Under the pieces are notes generated by a model that searched no databases, was not told the origin of the DNA, and was given only the letters and a program-made list of their open reading frames with translations. A stretch of 64,000 nt of DNA from positions 1-64,000 of the forward strand of contig JAOAUC010000019.1 of assembly GCA_030157785.1 (NCBI GenBank). Reading direction: 5' to 3'. Below, in pieces: positions 29,441 through 43,566 of this stretch. Position numbers and translations under genes: made by a program. The number at the start of each line of letters is the position of its first letter. Position 1 is the stretch's first letter. The DNA comes from Zoogloea oleivorans. GTDB lineage: Bacteria; Pseudomonadota; Gammaproteobacteria; Burkholderiales; Rhodocyclaceae.

Positions 29441-30871
29441 CTAGCGGGATGGGCTTGAAGCAGCCTCGATTTCCAGTGCCAGACTGGCCTGCAGGGCAAA
29501 TTGCCGTACCGCACGACAGCCATCGTCATCCATCGGTTTGCCGTTGCGGTCAGCGTAGAGCACGCCAATCCGCTGGACGGAAGTACCGAAAGGCACCAGG
29601 AGCCCCTCATCGCAGGCCGTCACCTGAATCAGGCGCTTGGTGCCTGGCGTGTTCGGGCGGGTGGCATGAATGTGACAAGACTGTCCGCTGTCGATCGCTG
29701 CATCCAGCACATCATCGGGCTCGCCCTCCATCGGAAAGACAAAGCGCCCACACAGCGCGTCGGCACCGCTCCCCAGCGCCACGCGCCCGACAAGTTTGAG
29801 CCGGTCTTCAGCCAGAAATGCAATGACAACCCGCTCGCAGCCGGCGCCGCGATACACGCCTTCGACAACCAGTTGCAGGATGTCGACGATGCGCGCATGA
29901 CTCATGATCATCTCGCTCAGATCCTGGAGGATGCGCAGTTGAAGCTGCGCATCGGGTCCGGACGGCACGGGCGGCGCGATCGACTCGGACGGCAGCTCGC
30001 TCCGGGGGATCATCTTCGCGGCTTCCGGCGCGCCGAAGGTACGGGCAATCCTGGCCGCCTCTCCGGCGTTGGCGAGAATTTCAGCCTGCATGGCGGCGGC
30101 AGGCAACCCGACGTAATCGGCCACGTCCCGAAGGCATTGCCGGCCAGCCGGCGTATCCCAGCCCTCCTCGGCTGCGCGGGCAAGGCGCTGCCCCAGCATC
30201 ACAGCCCGCTCCGGCCCGCGGCTGCGCGGATCCTGCTCAAGAGCGGCACCGACCAGCGCGCCCAGTTTCCACTCCCGCACCAGGCCAACGGAAAGCTGCC
30301 GCAGTGGAAAACCCAGCACGATCTGCTGGGCTTCCTCGTCCCGGATAGGTGACTGAAGCAGGCAGCGGTCGAGGCTTTTTGCCTGCTCGCCCCCGAAGCA
30401 CCAAAAGGCCATTTCGCCCACACGGGCCAAAAGCGCCGCAATGAATACTTCCTCGCCACCGCCTTCGCCCCGCCGCTGCGCCACCCAGCGGGACTGCACT
30501 GCGGCATGGAAACTGCGGGCCATCTCGGCATGAACCCGGCCGCGAAGGCCGCCGGTGAGCAGCGAATCAATCAGAGAAACGGAGAGTGCGAGTTCGGCGA
30601 CCGGGTTGAAACCGAGCACAACAATAGCCCGGGAGACGGTACTCACCCCCTGCCGGCCATGGTTGAAGAAGGCACTGTTGGCGAGCCGCAGCACCTTCGA
30701 TGTCATCGGCGCGTCCATCAGGATCACCTTGGCCAGCGCCGACGCCGACGCCCGGTCGTCTCCGAGGATGGTGCGCAGGGATTCAATCGTATGACTGAAC
30801 ACGGGCATCTCGCGACCGCGTATGCGGGCGATCCATCCGGTCAGGTCGAGGGGATGTTCATTCTGTGTCAT
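29441..30871 (-). CDS. HDOD-domain plus GAF-domain signalling protein
   Basis: HDOD core LAKVILMDAPMTSKVLRLANSAFFNHGRQGVSTVSRAIVVLGFNPVAELALSVSL; C-terminal GAF-like region; start at MTQNEHPL. Confidence 0.82.
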   Translation of the reverse strand: MTQNEHPLDLTGWIARIRGREMPVFSHTIESLRTILGDDRASASALAKVILMDAPMTSKVLRLANSAFFNHGRQGVSTVSRAIVVLGFNPVAELALSVSLIDSLLTGGLRGRVHAEMARSFHAAVQSRWVAQRRGEGGGEEVFIAALLARVGEMAFWCFGGEQAKSLDRCLLQSPIRDEEAQQIVLGFPLRQLSVGLVREWKLGALVGAALEQDPRSRGPERAVMLGQRLARAAEEGWDTPAGRQCLRDVADYVGLPAAAMQAEILANAGEAARIARTFGAPEAAKMIPRSELPSESIAPPVPSGPDAQLQLRILQDLSEMIMSHARIVDILQLVVEGVYRGAGCERVVIAFLAEDRLKLVGRVALGSGADALCGRFVFPMEGEPDDVLDAAIDSGQSCHIHATRPNTPGTKRLIQVTACDEGLLVPFGTSVQRIGVLYADRNGKPMDDDGCRAVRQFALQASLALEIEAASSPSR

Positions 30872-30931
30872 TGGCTTACCTCTTCCCGATATCGGCAGGG
30901 CGCCCTTGTAGCTTGAGGCGGGAAGTAAACG

Positions 30932-30960
30932 CACAAAGCCGGCCCAGGGCCGGCTTTGTG
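30932..30960. terminator. Hairpin terminator between secA and HDOD gene
   Basis: cacaaagccggcc-cag-ggccggctttgtg inverted repeat. Confidence 0.6.
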
Positions 30961-30976
30961 TTCAAATCATCCAGAC

Positions 30977-33703
<2,727 letters not shown>

Positions 33704-33850
33704 TTGATTTGGAAGGAGAAAACGCGGCAAAGGGCGGATTCTATCATGGTGCCCGAAAGCAGCCGTGACAGAGGGCCGGACAGCATGAAAGCTTGTCCGA
33801 CCCGGGCATTGCACCTAGGATGGGGGCGCATTTGCAAATTCCAAGCCCCC

Positions 33851-34282
33851 ATGGCCACCAGTTCGATCGACAATTACCTGGGAAGTGGCGATGCCCTCTC
33901 CCGCCTGCAAGCCCATGCAGGTCGCTTGCTGCGCCTGCAAAGGCAGCTTTCCGAGTTGCTGCCCGACTACATGGCGAGCGCCTGCAAGGTGGCAAACCTG
34001 AAGGGCGATGAACTGGTGATATTGGTCGACAGCCAGGGGCTGGCAGTCAAGCTGCGCCAGGCAGTGCCGAGCCTGCTGGTGGATTTTTCGAGGATCGGCG
34101 TGCTGCTGCGCGACATCAAGGTGAAGGTGGCTGTGCGGGAATACCGTCAACCTCCGCCGCCCATCCCTCAGCGCCACGTTAGCGACACGACGCGCTCCGG
34201 CCTTGGCGATCTGGCGGCATCCCTGCCCGCCGACTCACCACTGGCCAAAGCGCTCCAGCGCTTCGTCAAACAGGCCGGCTAG
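33851..34282 (+). CDS. DUF721 (DciA-like) protein
   Basis: 143 aa; conserved position next to secA, divergent from it; core ACKVANLKGDELVILVDSQGLAVKLRQAVPSLL. Confidence 0.7.
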   Translation: MATSSIDNYLGSGDALSRLQAHAGRLLRLQRQLSELLPDYMASACKVANLKGDELVILVDSQGLAVKLRQAVPSLLVDFSRIGVLLRDIKVKVAVREYRQPPPPIPQRHVSDTTRSGLGDLAASLPADSPLAKALQRFVKQAG

Positions 34283-34509
34283 ACCAGCGGCACCAGAACC
34301 CGCTCGAGTATCAGCAGCGCAAAGAAAACCAGCGCGGCGATCAACCCGAAGCGGAACAGGCGCCAAGCCAGCGCCAGATAGCGGGGCTCGCGGGTAAACA
34401 GGAAGGCAAACACCGAAGCCCCGATCCCGATTCCCACCAGCACGGCAACAATACGCAGGATCAGCACGGCAACGGCCTCAAGCGGCAGCGAGGTCGAACA
34501 GGTGTGCAA
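34279..34509 (-). CDS. Small two-TM membrane protein
   Basis: Up to 76 aa, hydrophobic; overlaps 3' end of lpxC; true start may be an internal GTG. Confidence 0.5.
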   Translation of the reverse strand: MHTCSTSLPLEAVAVLILRIVAVLVGIGIGASVFAFLFTREPRYLALAWRLFRFGLIAALVFFALLILERVLVPLV

Positions 34510-35395
34510 CGGCCGCCGGGGTGCTCGCCTCGTCCTCGAAAGTCACAATTTCCCAAGCCGTGCGATCTTCCAGCAAGACGCGCAGGATCTGGTTGTTGAG
34601 GGCGTGACCGGCCTTGTAGGCGCTGTAGGAGGCGAGCAGCGAATGCCCGGCCAGGTAAAGATCGCCAATGGCATCGAGCACTTTGTGCTTCACGAATTCG
34701 TCGGCGTAGCGCAATCCGTCCGCGTTGAGCACCCGGTATTCGTCCATCACGATCGCGTTATCGAGGCTACCCCCCAGACCGAGGCCGTTGGCGCGCATGA
34801 ACTCCACGTCCTGCATGAAACCGAAGGTCCGGGCACGCGCGACTTCGCGCACGTAAGAATTATTGGCGAAATCCACCGTCACCGAGGTACCGGTGCTATC
34901 GATGGCCGGGTGGTTGAAGAGGATTGAGAAGCTCAGCTTGAAGCCATCGTAGGGCTCAAGACGCACCCACTTGTCACCTTCCACGTACTCCACCGGCTTC
35001 GTCACACGCAAAAATCGCTTGGGCGCCTTTTGCTCCTCGATGCCGGCAGACTGGATCAGGAAGACGAAAGGCCCGGCGCTACCATCGAGAATCGGGATTT
35101 CGGCCGCATCCACGTCGATGTGGGCGTTATCTACCCCCAGCCCGGCCAGGGCCGACATAAGGTGTTCAACCGTATTGACCTTGGCACCATCGCGCTGCAG
35201 GCCCGAACACATGCGGGTGTCGCAAACAGCGTAGGGATCAGCCGGCAGATCGACCACCGGATCGAGATCCACTCGATGGAAGACGATGCCTGTGTCCGGT
35301 GCAGCCGGACGCAGGGTGAGCGTGACCTTGTTGCCGCTGTGGAGACCCACGCCGGTAGCACTGACAACGGTTTTGAGGGTGCGCTGCTTCAACAT
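34478..35395 (-). CDS. lpxC: UDP-3-O-acyl-N-acetylglucosamine deacetylase LpxC
   Basis: [62 protein letters not shown]. Confidence 0.97.
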   Translation of the reverse strand: MLKQRTLKTVVSATGVGLHSGNKVTLTLRPAAPDTGIVFHRVDLDPVVDLPADPYAVCDTRMCSGLQRDGAKVNTVEHLMSALAGLGVDNAHIDVDAAEIPILDGSAGPFVFLIQSAGIEEQKAPKRFLRVTKPVEYVEGDKWVRLEPYDGFKLSFSILFNHPAIDSTGTSVTVDFANNSYVREVARARTFGFMQDVEFMRANGLGLGGSLDNAIVMDEYRVLNADGLRYADEFVKHKVLDAIGDLYLAGHSLLASYSAYKAGHALNNQILRVLLEDRTAWEIVTFEDEASTPAAVAHLFDLAAA

Positions 35396-35485
35396 GATCC
35401 GGTTCCGCGTTCAAGTCATTGAATTTTAACATACGCGCGATGCTGCATCGCAGCACACACCACGCAGTGTTGCGGCCGTACAAAA

Positions 35486-35530
35486 GACAAACGCGCAGCG
35501 GACGGAGGCACGTCCCGCTGCGCGTTTGTC
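35486..35530 (-). terminator. Long hairpin downstream of ftsZ
   Basis: gacaaacgcgcagcggacg...cgtcccgctgcgcgtttgtc; 15-bp perfect outer stem plus inner dyad. Confidence 0.75.
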
Positions 35531-35556
35531 AGAGCCACCGAAGCGGCCCGACCCGG

Positions 35557-36693
35557 TCAGTCTGCCTGCTTGCGCAGGAAGGCCGGGATGTCCAGCGTGG
35601 ACATGCCGTTGGCGCTCATGGCTTCAACGGTAGTACGGGACGTGCGGCGAATGACGGCCGGCAGTTCCAGGCTGCCGTAATCCACTTCCATACCGATGTT
35701 ATCGGTACCCGTCCGGATGACTTCCATCTTGCGGGGCATCGCGGCAGCGCGCACAGCACCAAGGCCGGTGGCGACCACGGTCACGCGGATGCGGTCTTCC
35801 ATGCTTTCTTCAAACACGGTGCCGTACTTGACGAAGGCTTCGGAGGCGGCAAAAGCCTGCACGGTGCGCACGGCATCGCGGACTTCCGACATCTTCAGGT
35901 TGCGGCTGGCGGTGATGTTGATCAGCACGCAACGGGCGCCGGACAGCTCGGTACCTTCGAGCAGCGGCGACACGGCAGCCTGTTCGGCGGCGATGCGGGC
36001 ACGGTCGAGACCGGAAGCCTGGGCGGAGCCCATCATTGCGCGGCCCATTTCGGCCATGGCGGTACGCACGTCCTGGAAGTCCACGTTCACCAGGCCGGGA
36101 ACGTTGATGATCTCGGCGATGCCACCCACGGCGCTGGTCAGCACGTTGTCGGCGGAGCGGAAGCAGTCTTCGAAGCCGGCATCGTCGCCATAGACTTCGA
36201 GCAGCTTGTCGTTGAGCACGACGATCAGGGAGTCCACCTGCTTGGAGAGCTCTTCCACGCCGCTTTCAGCAACACGGATACGGTTCTCGAAGTCGAAGGG
36301 CTTGGTGACCACGGCCACGGTAAGGATGCCCATTTCCTTGGCGATCTCGGCAACCACCGGTGCAGCGCCCGTGCCCGTACCACCGCCCATGCCGGCGGTG
36401 ATGAAGCACATGTGCGCGCCTTCGAGGGCGGCAGCGATGGCGTCGCGGGATTCCTGGGCGGCCGCACGGCCGGCTTCCGGCTTGGAGCCGGCGCCGAGCC
36501 CTGTCTTGCCAAGCTGGACCTTGGTCGGCGACAGGCAGCGCGACAGCGCCTGGGCATCCGTGTTGGCGGTGATGAAATCCACGCCCTGAACGCCTTCGCG
36601 GATCATGTGATCGACGGCATTGCCGCCCGCACCACCGACACCTATCACCTTGATATTGGTGCCGCCGGATGCCTTCTCAACAATTTCAAACAT
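35557..36693 (-). CDS. ftsZ: Cell division protein FtsZ
   Basis: IKVIGVGGAGGNAVDHMI; AGMGGGTGTGAAPVVAEIAKE; C-terminal LDIPAFLRKQ. Confidence 0.98.
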   Translation of the reverse strand: MFEIVEKASGGTNIKVIGVGGAGGNAVDHMIREGVQGVDFITANTDAQALSRCLSPTKVQLGKTGLGAGSKPEAGRAAAQESRDAIAAALEGAHMCFITAGMGGGTGTGAAPVVAEIAKEMGILTVAVVTKPFDFENRIRVAESGVEELSKQVDSLIVVLNDKLLEVYGDDAGFEDCFRSADNVLTSAVGGIAEIINVPGLVNVDFQDVRTAMAEMGRAMMGSAQASGLDRARIAAEQAAVSPLLEGTELSGARCVLINITASRNLKMSEVRDAVRTVQAFAASEAFVKYGTVFEESMEDRIRVTVVATGLGAVRAAAMPRKMEVIRTGTDNIGMEVDYGSLELPAVIRRTSRTTVEAMSANGMSTLDIPAFLRKQAD

Positions 36694-36844
36694 TTACCAC
36701 GCCTCCAAGTGAAACTGCGCTGATATTGCCATGCGCAACCGGAATCTATATTTAGTATTAACCTGAAATTTTACAACTAAATAAGAGGCCGCCACACACA
36801 ATTAGTCATATAAATTCAACCCGTTACACGGGCTTCGCTACCGC

Positions 36845-38074
36845 TCAGAAATTACGTTCGAACCAAGAACGCATTCTCGAAAAAACCTGCCCCACATTCC
36901 GCGTCTGACGGGCCTGCAGGCCGCGCCGCTTCTGGGCGGCACCTTCCATGACAAGACCCATCGCATTGGCGTAGCGCGGCTCGCACACCACGCCCGCAAT
37001 GGCCCCGGAATACTTCGGATAGCCGATGCGCACAGGCATGTGAAACACTTCTTCACCCAGCTCGACCATGCCCTGCATCACGGCCGCACCGCCGGCCAGC
37101 ACAATGCCGGAGGACAGCAGCTCTTCGTAGCCGCTGCGACGCAGTTCAGCCTGGACCAATTCATACAGTTCGCACACCCGCGGCTCGATCACGTCGGCCA
37201 GCGCCTGACGGGAGAGCTTGCGCGGCGGACGGTCGCCAACGCCGGGCACTTCGATCATTTCGGACGCATCGGCCAGCGTGTGCATGGCCACACCGTGACG
37301 GATCTTGATCTCCTCGGCCTCGGCGGTCGGAGTGCGCAAGGCCATCGCTATGTCGTTGGTGATCTGGTCGCCGGCGATTGGAATCACCGCGGTATGGCGG
37401 ATCGCGCCCTGGGTGAACACGGCCAGGTCGGTAGTGCCGCCGCCGATATCCACCAGGCACACGCCCAGCTCCTTCTCGTCCTCGGACAGCGTCGCATAAC
37501 TGGAGGCCAGCGGCTGCAAGACCAAATCGAGCACTTCGAGGCCGCAACGGCGAACACACTTGACGATGTTCTGGGCGGCGGAAACGGCGCCGGTGACGAT
37601 ATGCACCTTCACCTCGAGCCGCACGCCACTCATGCCGATCGGCTCACGCACGCCGTCCTGGCCGTCGATGATGAATTCCTGGGTCAGGATGTGCAGGATC
37701 TGCTGATCGGCCGGCAGGGGCATCGCCCGGGCGGTTTCAATGACCCGCTCCACGTCGAGGGGCGAGACTTCCTTGTCCTTGATCGCCACCATGCCGTTGG
37801 AGTTGAAACTGCGGATGTGGCTGCCGGCGATGCCCGTGTAGACATCGCGAATCTTGCAGTCGGCCATCAGCTCGACTTCCTGGATCACCCGGGAAATGGC
37901 GTCCACGGTGGCCTCGATATTGACGACCACCCCTTTCTTCAGGCCCGAAGAGGGCTGGGTGCCGAGGCCCACCACATCCATGCGGCCGTCCGGCTTGAGC
38001 TCGGCCACCACGCAGGTGATCTTGGAGGTGCCGATGTCGAGGCCGACGATCAGTTCCTTGTACTCTTTGCTCAT
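36845..38074 (-). CDS. ftsA: Cell division protein FtsA
   Basis: ELIVGLDIGTSKITCVVAE; GVCLVDIGGGTTDLAVF; C-terminal amphipathic MRSWFERNF. Confidence 0.97.
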   Translation of the reverse strand: MSKEYKELIVGLDIGTSKITCVVAELKPDGRMDVVGLGTQPSSGLKKGVVVNIEATVDAISRVIQEVELMADCKIRDVYTGIAGSHIRSFNSNGMVAIKDKEVSPLDVERVIETARAMPLPADQQILHILTQEFIIDGQDGVREPIGMSGVRLEVKVHIVTGAVSAAQNIVKCVRRCGLEVLDLVLQPLASSYATLSEDEKELGVCLVDIGGGTTDLAVFTQGAIRHTAVIPIAGDQITNDIAMALRTPTAEAEEIKIRHGVAMHTLADASEMIEVPGVGDRPPRKLSRQALADVIEPRVCELYELVQAELRRSGYEELLSSGIVLAGGAAVMQGMVELGEEVFHMPVRIGYPKYSGAIAGVVCEPRYANAMGLVMEGAAQKRRGLQARQTRNVGQVFSRMRSWFERNF

Positions 38075-38946
38075 CGCTTCCCTTTGCTTTCTTGCTTGCC
38101 TGCCGGCGCGGCGGGCGCTACCGGACGAAGGGCAAAACCACTGGGGTAGCGGAGATCCACTACCGCCACATTCATGTTCAGTTGCGCCCGCGCCTTGGCG
38201 TAATGGCTGACGAAGCGGGCCAGCCGCTCATCGATGGGCGCCTTGGGCTGGTCGTGGCCGAGCTCGATGGTCATGCCGTCTTCCATCTTGAGCTGCCAGG
38301 CTTCCCGCGCAGACAGGGAGACACCCACCAGTTGCTTGCCCAGCGGGCCGAGCTTGTGCGTGAACTCGTCGAACTTGGAGAGCAGGATTCCCGATGCGCC
38401 TTCCGGCCCGCTGAAAACCGGCATGCGCGCGTTGCTGGCTGCAGTGAAGACTTCGCCGTAGCGGTTCACCAGACGCATGTCGCCGGTTTCGCCAACCCGC
38501 CAGTAGGCCGAGGCCACGTGCTCTTCGAGGCGCACTTCGATACCGCCCGGCCAGCGCCGGCGCACATCGGCGCGGCGCACCCACGGCAGCTTTTCGAAAG
38601 CGCCGCGAACATCATCCAGATCCACTGTGAAAAAATTGCCGCGCAACGACGAGCGCGCCGCGTATTCCAGCTGGGCGGTGGTCACCTGCGCCAGCGGCGT
38701 TGTAACCACCACTTCCCGCAGGGGATACACCGGCAGACGGGATACCGACGCCACCGCCGCATAACCGAGCCCGGCGGCACCGACCACCATCAGGGTGTCG
38801 GCGATCAGATTGAGGAGCTGGGGACGATCCCACAGCCCGTTGCCAGCCCCGTCCCGCACCGGACGCGCGCCGCGCGCACGCTTCCCGCCGCCGGCTTTGG
38901 TGCCGACTTCGGGCGGAACGTTGGAGGTGCTGCGCTGATCAGCCAA
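38071..38946 (-). CDS. ftsQ: Cell division protein FtsQ
   Basis: Single TM then POTRA ([59 protein letters not shown]); between ddl and ftsA. Confidence 0.93.
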   Translation of the reverse strand: MADQRSTSNVPPEVGTKAGGGKRARGARPVRDGAGNGLWDRPQLLNLIADTLMVVGAAGLGYAAVASVSRLPVYPLREVVVTTPLAQVTTAQLEYAARSSLRGNFFTVDLDDVRGAFEKLPWVRRADVRRRWPGGIEVRLEEHVASAYWRVGETGDMRLVNRYGEVFTAASNARMPVFSGPEGASGILLSKFDEFTHKLGPLGKQLVGVSLSAREAWQLKMEDGMTIELGHDQPKAPIDERLARFVSHYAKARAQLNMNVAVVDLRYPSGFALRPVAPAAPAGKQESKGKR

Positions 38947-39871
38947 GGCGCGCTCCAGCCAGGATTTGCAGGCACAGCTCTTCGAAGGACAGCCCGGACA
39001 CCCGGGCCGACATGGGCACCAGGGAGTGGTTGGTCATGCCCGGCGCAGTATTGATTTCCAGCAGGGTGAAGCTGCCGTCGTCGCGCAGAATCAGGTCGGC
39101 ACGCCCCCAGCCACGGCAGCCGAGTACCTTGGCACTGCGCACGATGGCCGCCTGGATATCCTTCTCCAGGGCCTCCGGCAGACCGCTCGGACAGAAATAC
39201 TGGGTGTCGTCGGTGAAATACTTGTTCTGGTAATCGTAGTTGCCACCCGGCGCGACGATGCGCACCAGCGGCAGCGCCCGCTCGCCCAGGAAAGGCGCGG
39301 TCAGCTCCTGACCGGTGACAAACTCTTCGGCCAGCACCAGCGAATCGAACTTGGCGGCCAGCTCCCAGGCGCCCTTCAGCTGGCTAGCTTCGGTCACCTT
39401 GGTGGCGCCCATGCTGGAGCCTTCATGCACCGGCTTGACGAAGATCGGCAGGCCCAGATCGGCCACCACGGCTTCCCAGTCGGTATTGGCATCGAGAATC
39501 GCGAAGCGCGGCGTGGGCAGGCCGGAGGCCATCCACACCAGCTTGGTCCGCCACTTGTCCATGGCAATGGCGGAGGCCATCACACCACTGCCGGTGTAGG
39601 GAATACCCATCAGCTCAAGGGCCCCCTGAACAGTGCCATCCTCGCCGCCGCGGCCATGCAGCGCAATGAAGGCGCGGTCGTAACCCTGCTCCTTGAGGAT
39701 GTGCAGATCGGTCTCGGCCGGGTCAAAGGCGTGGGCATCCACGCCAGCCGCCTGCAGCGCAGCCAGCACTGCACCGCCCGACATCAGGGAAATCTCGCGC
39801 TCGGCGGAAGTTCCACCCAGCAACACCGCCACTTTTCCGAATTGACTGCTCACGTCCTTAAACCTCGCCAC
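38939..39871 (-). CDS. ddlB: D-alanine--D-alanine ligase
   Basis: [70 protein letters not shown]. Confidence 0.97.
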   Translation of the reverse strand: MARFKDVSSQFGKVAVLLGGTSAEREISLMSGGAVLAALQAAGVDAHAFDPAETDLHILKEQGYDRAFIALHGRGGEDGTVQGALELMGIPYTGSGVMASAIAMDKWRTKLVWMASGLPTPRFAILDANTDWEAVVADLGLPIFVKPVHEGSSMGATKVTEASQLKGAWELAAKFDSLVLAEEFVTGQELTAPFLGERALPLVRIVAPGGNYDYQNKYFTDDTQYFCPSGLPEALEKDIQAAIVRSAKVLGCRGWGRADLILRDDGSFTLLEINTAPGMTNHSLVPMSARVSGLSFEELCLQILAGARLG

Positions 39872-41252
39872 TCACCAGTTTGCCCGGCACGCCGCCGATA
39901 CTGCCGGCACCCATGGTGATCACCACGTCGCCATCCTGCGCCGCGGACAGAATCGCCCCCGGCATGTCTTCGATGTTCTCCACGAACACCGGCTCGATCT
40001 TGCCCGCCACGCGCAGCGCCCGCGCCAGCGAACGGCCATCCGCCGCAACCACGGGCGGCTCGCCGGCGGCATATACCTCGCTCAGCAGCAGCGCATCGAC
40101 GGTGGACAGAACCTTTACGAAATCTTCGAAACAATCCCGCGTGCGGGTGTAGCGGTGGGGCTGGAAGGCCAGCACTAGGCGCTTGTCGGGGAAGGCTCCG
40201 CGCGCAGCGGCGATGGTGGCTGCCATTTCAACGGGGTGATGGCCGTAGTCATCGACGATGGTGGCAGTGCCGCCGTTCGGCAACGCCACTTCGCCATAAC
40301 GCTGGAAGCGCCGGCCAACGCCCTTGAACTCGGCCAGGGCCTTGATGATGGCTTCGTCGGAGACGCCCACTTCGGTCGCCACGGCAATCGCCGCCAGCGC
40401 ATTGAGCACGTTGTGGCGGCCCGGCAGGTTGAGCACCACCGAGATGCGGCTGGTGGTGCCATTGACGCGCACCACGTCGAAGGTCATCTTGCCGTCGGCC
40501 GCATGGATGTTCTCGGCACGCACGTTGGCGGATTCGGAAAAACCGTAACGAACGATCTGCTTGGACACCAGCGGCATGATCGAGCGCACGTGCTTGTCGT
40601 CGTCGCACAGCACGGCAACACCGTAGAACGGCAAGTGCTGCAGGAAATCGACGAAGGACTGCTTGAGCCGCGCGAAATCGTGGCCGTAGGTTTCCATGTG
40701 ATCGGCGTCGATGTTGGTGACCACCGAAATGACCGGGGTCAGCAACAGGAAGGACGCATCGGACTCGTCGGCTTCGGCCACCAGGAAGTCACCCTTGCCG
40801 AGCCGCGCGTTGGCGCCGGCGGCGTTGAGCTTGCCGCCGATCACGAAGGTCGGATCAAGCCCGCCCTCGGCGAGGATGCTCGCCGCCAGGGACGTGGTGG
40901 TGGTCTTGCCGTGGGTGCCGGCGATGGCGATGCCCTGCTTGAGGCGCATCAGTTCGGCCAGCATCTGGGCGCGGGGCACCACCGGGATGCCACGGGCACG
41001 GGCGGCGATCACTTCCGGGTTGTCGCCCTTGACGGCCGTGGAGGTCACCACGGCATCGGCGTCGGCCACGTTTTCGGCACCATGGCCCTGGATTACGCGG
41101 GCACCAAGCGCCTTGAGGCGGCGGGTGGCGACGTTGTCACCCAGATCGGAGCCACTGACTTCGTAGCCGAGGTTGAGCAGCACTTCGGCGATACCGCTCA
41201 TGCCGGCACCGCCAATGCCAACAAAGTGAATACTTTTGACTTTATGTTTCAC
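39858..41252 (-). CDS. murC: UDP-N-acetylmuramate--L-alanine ligase
   Basis: [50 protein letters not shown] start proposed at 41252. Confidence 0.96.
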   Translation of the reverse strand: MKHKVKSIHFVGIGGAGMSGIAEVLLNLGYEVSGSDLGDNVATRRLKALGARVIQGHGAENVADADAVVTSTAVKGDNPEVIAARARGIPVVPRAQMLAELMRLKQGIAIAGTHGKTTTTSLAASILAEGGLDPTFVIGGKLNAAGANARLGKGDFLVAEADESDASFLLLTPVISVVTNIDADHMETYGHDFARLKQSFVDFLQHLPFYGVAVLCDDDKHVRSIMPLVSKQIVRYGFSESANVRAENIHAADGKMTFDVVRVNGTTSRISVVLNLPGRHNVLNALAAIAVATEVGVSDEAIIKALAEFKGVGRRFQRYGEVALPNGGTATIVDDYGHHPVEMAATIAAARGAFPDKRLVLAFQPHRYTRTRDCFEDFVKVLSTVDALLLSEVYAAGEPPVVAADGRSLARALRVAGKIEPVFVENIEDMPGAILSAAQDGDVVITMGAGSIGGVPGKLVSGEV

Positions 41253-41272
41253 GAGTTTTCCAGTTCTGGTCT

Positions 41273-42331
41273 TCAGGCCGCGAGGCCGGCGCATACATCG
41301 GCCACCCGGGCCGTCGCATCCGGCCTGGCACGCCCACGGGCCTTCTCGGCCATGTCCAGCAGACGTGTGCGGTTCATTTCCTGCAGCAGCGTGGCAAGAC
41401 GCTGTGGTGTCAGTTCGGTTTGGGGCAGCAGCACGGCGGCGCCAGCATCGGCCAGGAAACGGGCATTGCCGGTTTGATGGTCGTCTACCGCATGAGGGAA
41501 AGGCACCAGCACGCTGGCCACGCCGACCGCTGCCAGCTCGGCCACGGTGAGGGCGCCGGAGCGGCAGATCACCAGATCTGCAGCGCCGTAGCGCTCGGCC
41601 ATGTCGTCGATGAAGGGCAGGAGTTCGCCTTCCACGCCAGCCGACTTGTAGGCTGCGCGAAGTGCGTCGATCTGTTTGGTACCGGCCTGGTGGGTGACTT
41701 GCGGCCGCTCGGCGGGGGCAAGCAGCGCCAGCGCCTTGGGCATGGCATCGTTCAGGGCTGCCGCGCCGAGACTGCCGCCCACCACCAACACTTTCAGCGG
41801 ACCGCTGCGACCCGCAAAACGCACGGCGGGAGACGCAACGGCGGTGATCTCGGCACGCACCGGATTGCCCGCCCATTCACCCTTTTTCAGCACATTGGGG
41901 AAACCGGTCACCACTTTGTCGGCCACCCGGGCCAGCACCCGGTTGGCGAGGCCGGCAACGGAATTCTGTTCATGCACGACGACCGGGCACCCCACCAGGG
42001 CCGCCATCATGCCGCCCGGAAAAGTGACGTAGCCGCCCATGCCAAGCACCACATCCGGCTTGACGCGACGGATCTGGCCGAGGGCCTGGGCAAAACCGCG
42101 CAGCAGGTTGAAAGGCAGCAGCACCTTGCGCAGCAAACCCTTGCCGCGCAGCGCCGTGAAGCGCACCCAGGCGACGTCATAGCCACTGGCCGGCACGATG
42201 CGGGCCTCCATCCCGTCCGGGTTACCCATCCACACCACCCGCCAGCCGCGCGCGCGCAGGGCGTCGGCAACGGCCAGGCCGGGGTAGATGTGGCCGCCGG
42301 TACCGCCAGCCATGACCATCAGGGTCGGCAT
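41273..42331 (-). CDS. murG: UDP-N-acetylglucosamine transferase MurG
   Basis: [74 protein letters not shown]. Confidence 0.97.
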   Translation of the reverse strand: MPTLMVMAGGTGGHIYPGLAVADALRARGWRVVWMGNPDGMEARIVPASGYDVAWVRFTALRGKGLLRKVLLPFNLLRGFAQALGQIRRVKPDVVLGMGGYVTFPGGMMAALVGCPVVVHEQNSVAGLANRVLARVADKVVTGFPNVLKKGEWAGNPVRAEITAVASPAVRFAGRSGPLKVLVVGGSLGAAALNDAMPKALALLAPAERPQVTHQAGTKQIDALRAAYKSAGVEGELLPFIDDMAERYGAADLVICRSGALTVAELAAVGVASVLVPFPHAVDDHQTGNARFLADAGAAVLLPQTELTPQRLATLLQEMNRTRLLDMAEKARGRARPDATARVADVCAGLAA

Positions 42332-43566
42332 CAGGCGTTACCCCCGCGCATGATCTGCCGGTTTTCCCAGTCGATCCGCAGCAGAATGGCGATGGCCACA
42401 CAGTTGGCCAGAATGCCCGAACCGCCAAAGCTCATCAGCGGCAGGGTGAGGCCCTTGGTGGGCAGCAGACCCATGTTCACGCCCATGTTGATGAAAGACT
42501 GCACGCCAATCCAGATGCCGATGCCCTGGGCGACCAGCGCCGCGTAGGTGCGCTCAAGCGTCACGGCCTGCTTGCCGATGGAGAAGGCACGCTGGATGAG
42601 AATCGCGAACAGCACCACCACGGTAAACACACCGGCAAAACCCAACTCTTCGGCAATCACGGCCAGCAGGAAGTCGGTATGAGCTTCCGGCAGATAGAAC
42701 AGCTTTTCGATGCTCCCGCCCAGGCCGACGCCAAACCACTCGCCCCGCCCGAAGGCGATCAGCGCATGGGACAGCTGGTAGCCCTTGCCGTAGGCGTCCT
42801 GCCAGGGGTCCATGAAACCGAGGATGCGCTGGCGGCGGTATTCGGAGAAGGTGATCAGCAGCACGAAGCCGATCGTCGCAACAATGGCCAGCAGGGCAAA
42901 CAGGCGCACGTTGATGCCGCCGAGGAAGAGCACCCCGAAGGCGATGGCGGTGATGACCACGAAGGCGCCGAAGTCCGGCTCCTTGAGCAGCAGGAAGCCA
43001 ACGAACAGGATGACGCCGGCCATCGGCAGGAAGCCCTGCTTGAAGCTGCCCATCAACGGCAGCTTGCGGGCGGTGTAGTCGGCGGCATAAAGGGCCGCGA
43101 AGAGCTTCATCAGCTCGGAAGGCTGCAGGTTGACCACGCCCAGGGGCAACCAGCGACGTGCGCCATTGACATCACGGCCCACGTGAGGGATCAGCACGAT
43201 GAGGAGCAGCACCACGCCGGCGATGAACAGCCAAGGGGCCATCTCCTGCCAGGCGCGCATGGGAATCTGGAACACCACCACCCCGGCAATCAGTCCGATG
43301 GCCAGGAAAACAGCGTGACGCACCAGAAAGTAGGCCGGCTGGTGCCCGAACATGCGGCTGCCTTCGGCTGTGGCGATGGAGGCCGAAAAGACCATCACCA
43401 AGCCAAGCAGCAGCAAGGCTGCCGCAGACCAGAGCAAAGCCGGATCGAGCTCCCGCTGCTGGCCGAGGGGGCGCATCAGGCGGCTGACCGCGCGGCTTGC
43501 CACCGGTGCGGCCACATCGCCGGCATGGCGGGCAAAAAAACCGGTCAGACTGGCAACGAGCTTCAT
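42331..43566 (-). CDS. ftsW: Peptidoglycan polymerase/lipid II flippase-type FtsW (SEDS)
   Basis: 411 aa SEDS protein; [66 protein letters not shown]. Confidence 0.95.
   Translation of the reverse strand: MKLVASLTGFFARHAGDVAAPVASRAVSRLMRPLGQQRELDPALLWSAAALLLLGLVMVFSASIATAEGSRMFGHQPAYFLVRHAVFLAIGLIAGVVVFQIPMRAWQEMAPWLFIAGVVLLLIVLIPHVGRDVNGARRWLPLGVVNLQPSELMKLFAALYAADYTARKLPLMGSFKQGFLPMAGVILFVGFLLLKEPDFGAFVVITAIAFGVLFLGGINVRLFALLAIVATIGFVLLITFSEYRRQRILGFMDPWQDAYGKGYQLSHALIAFGRGEWFGVGLGGSIEKLFYLPEAHTDFLLAVIAEELGFAGVFTVVVLFAILIQRAFSIGKQAVTLERTYAALVAQGIGIWIGVQSFINMGVNMGLLPTKGLTLPLMSFGGSGILANCVAIAILLRIDWENRQIMRGGNA

Noticed and set aside
39858-41876. 672 aa form of MurC with a ~200 aa N-terminal extension
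   Set aside because: The extension lies antisense-like in another frame over murG (41273..42331). MurC similarity starts at [15 protein letters not shown], so a GTG start at 41252 is preferred.
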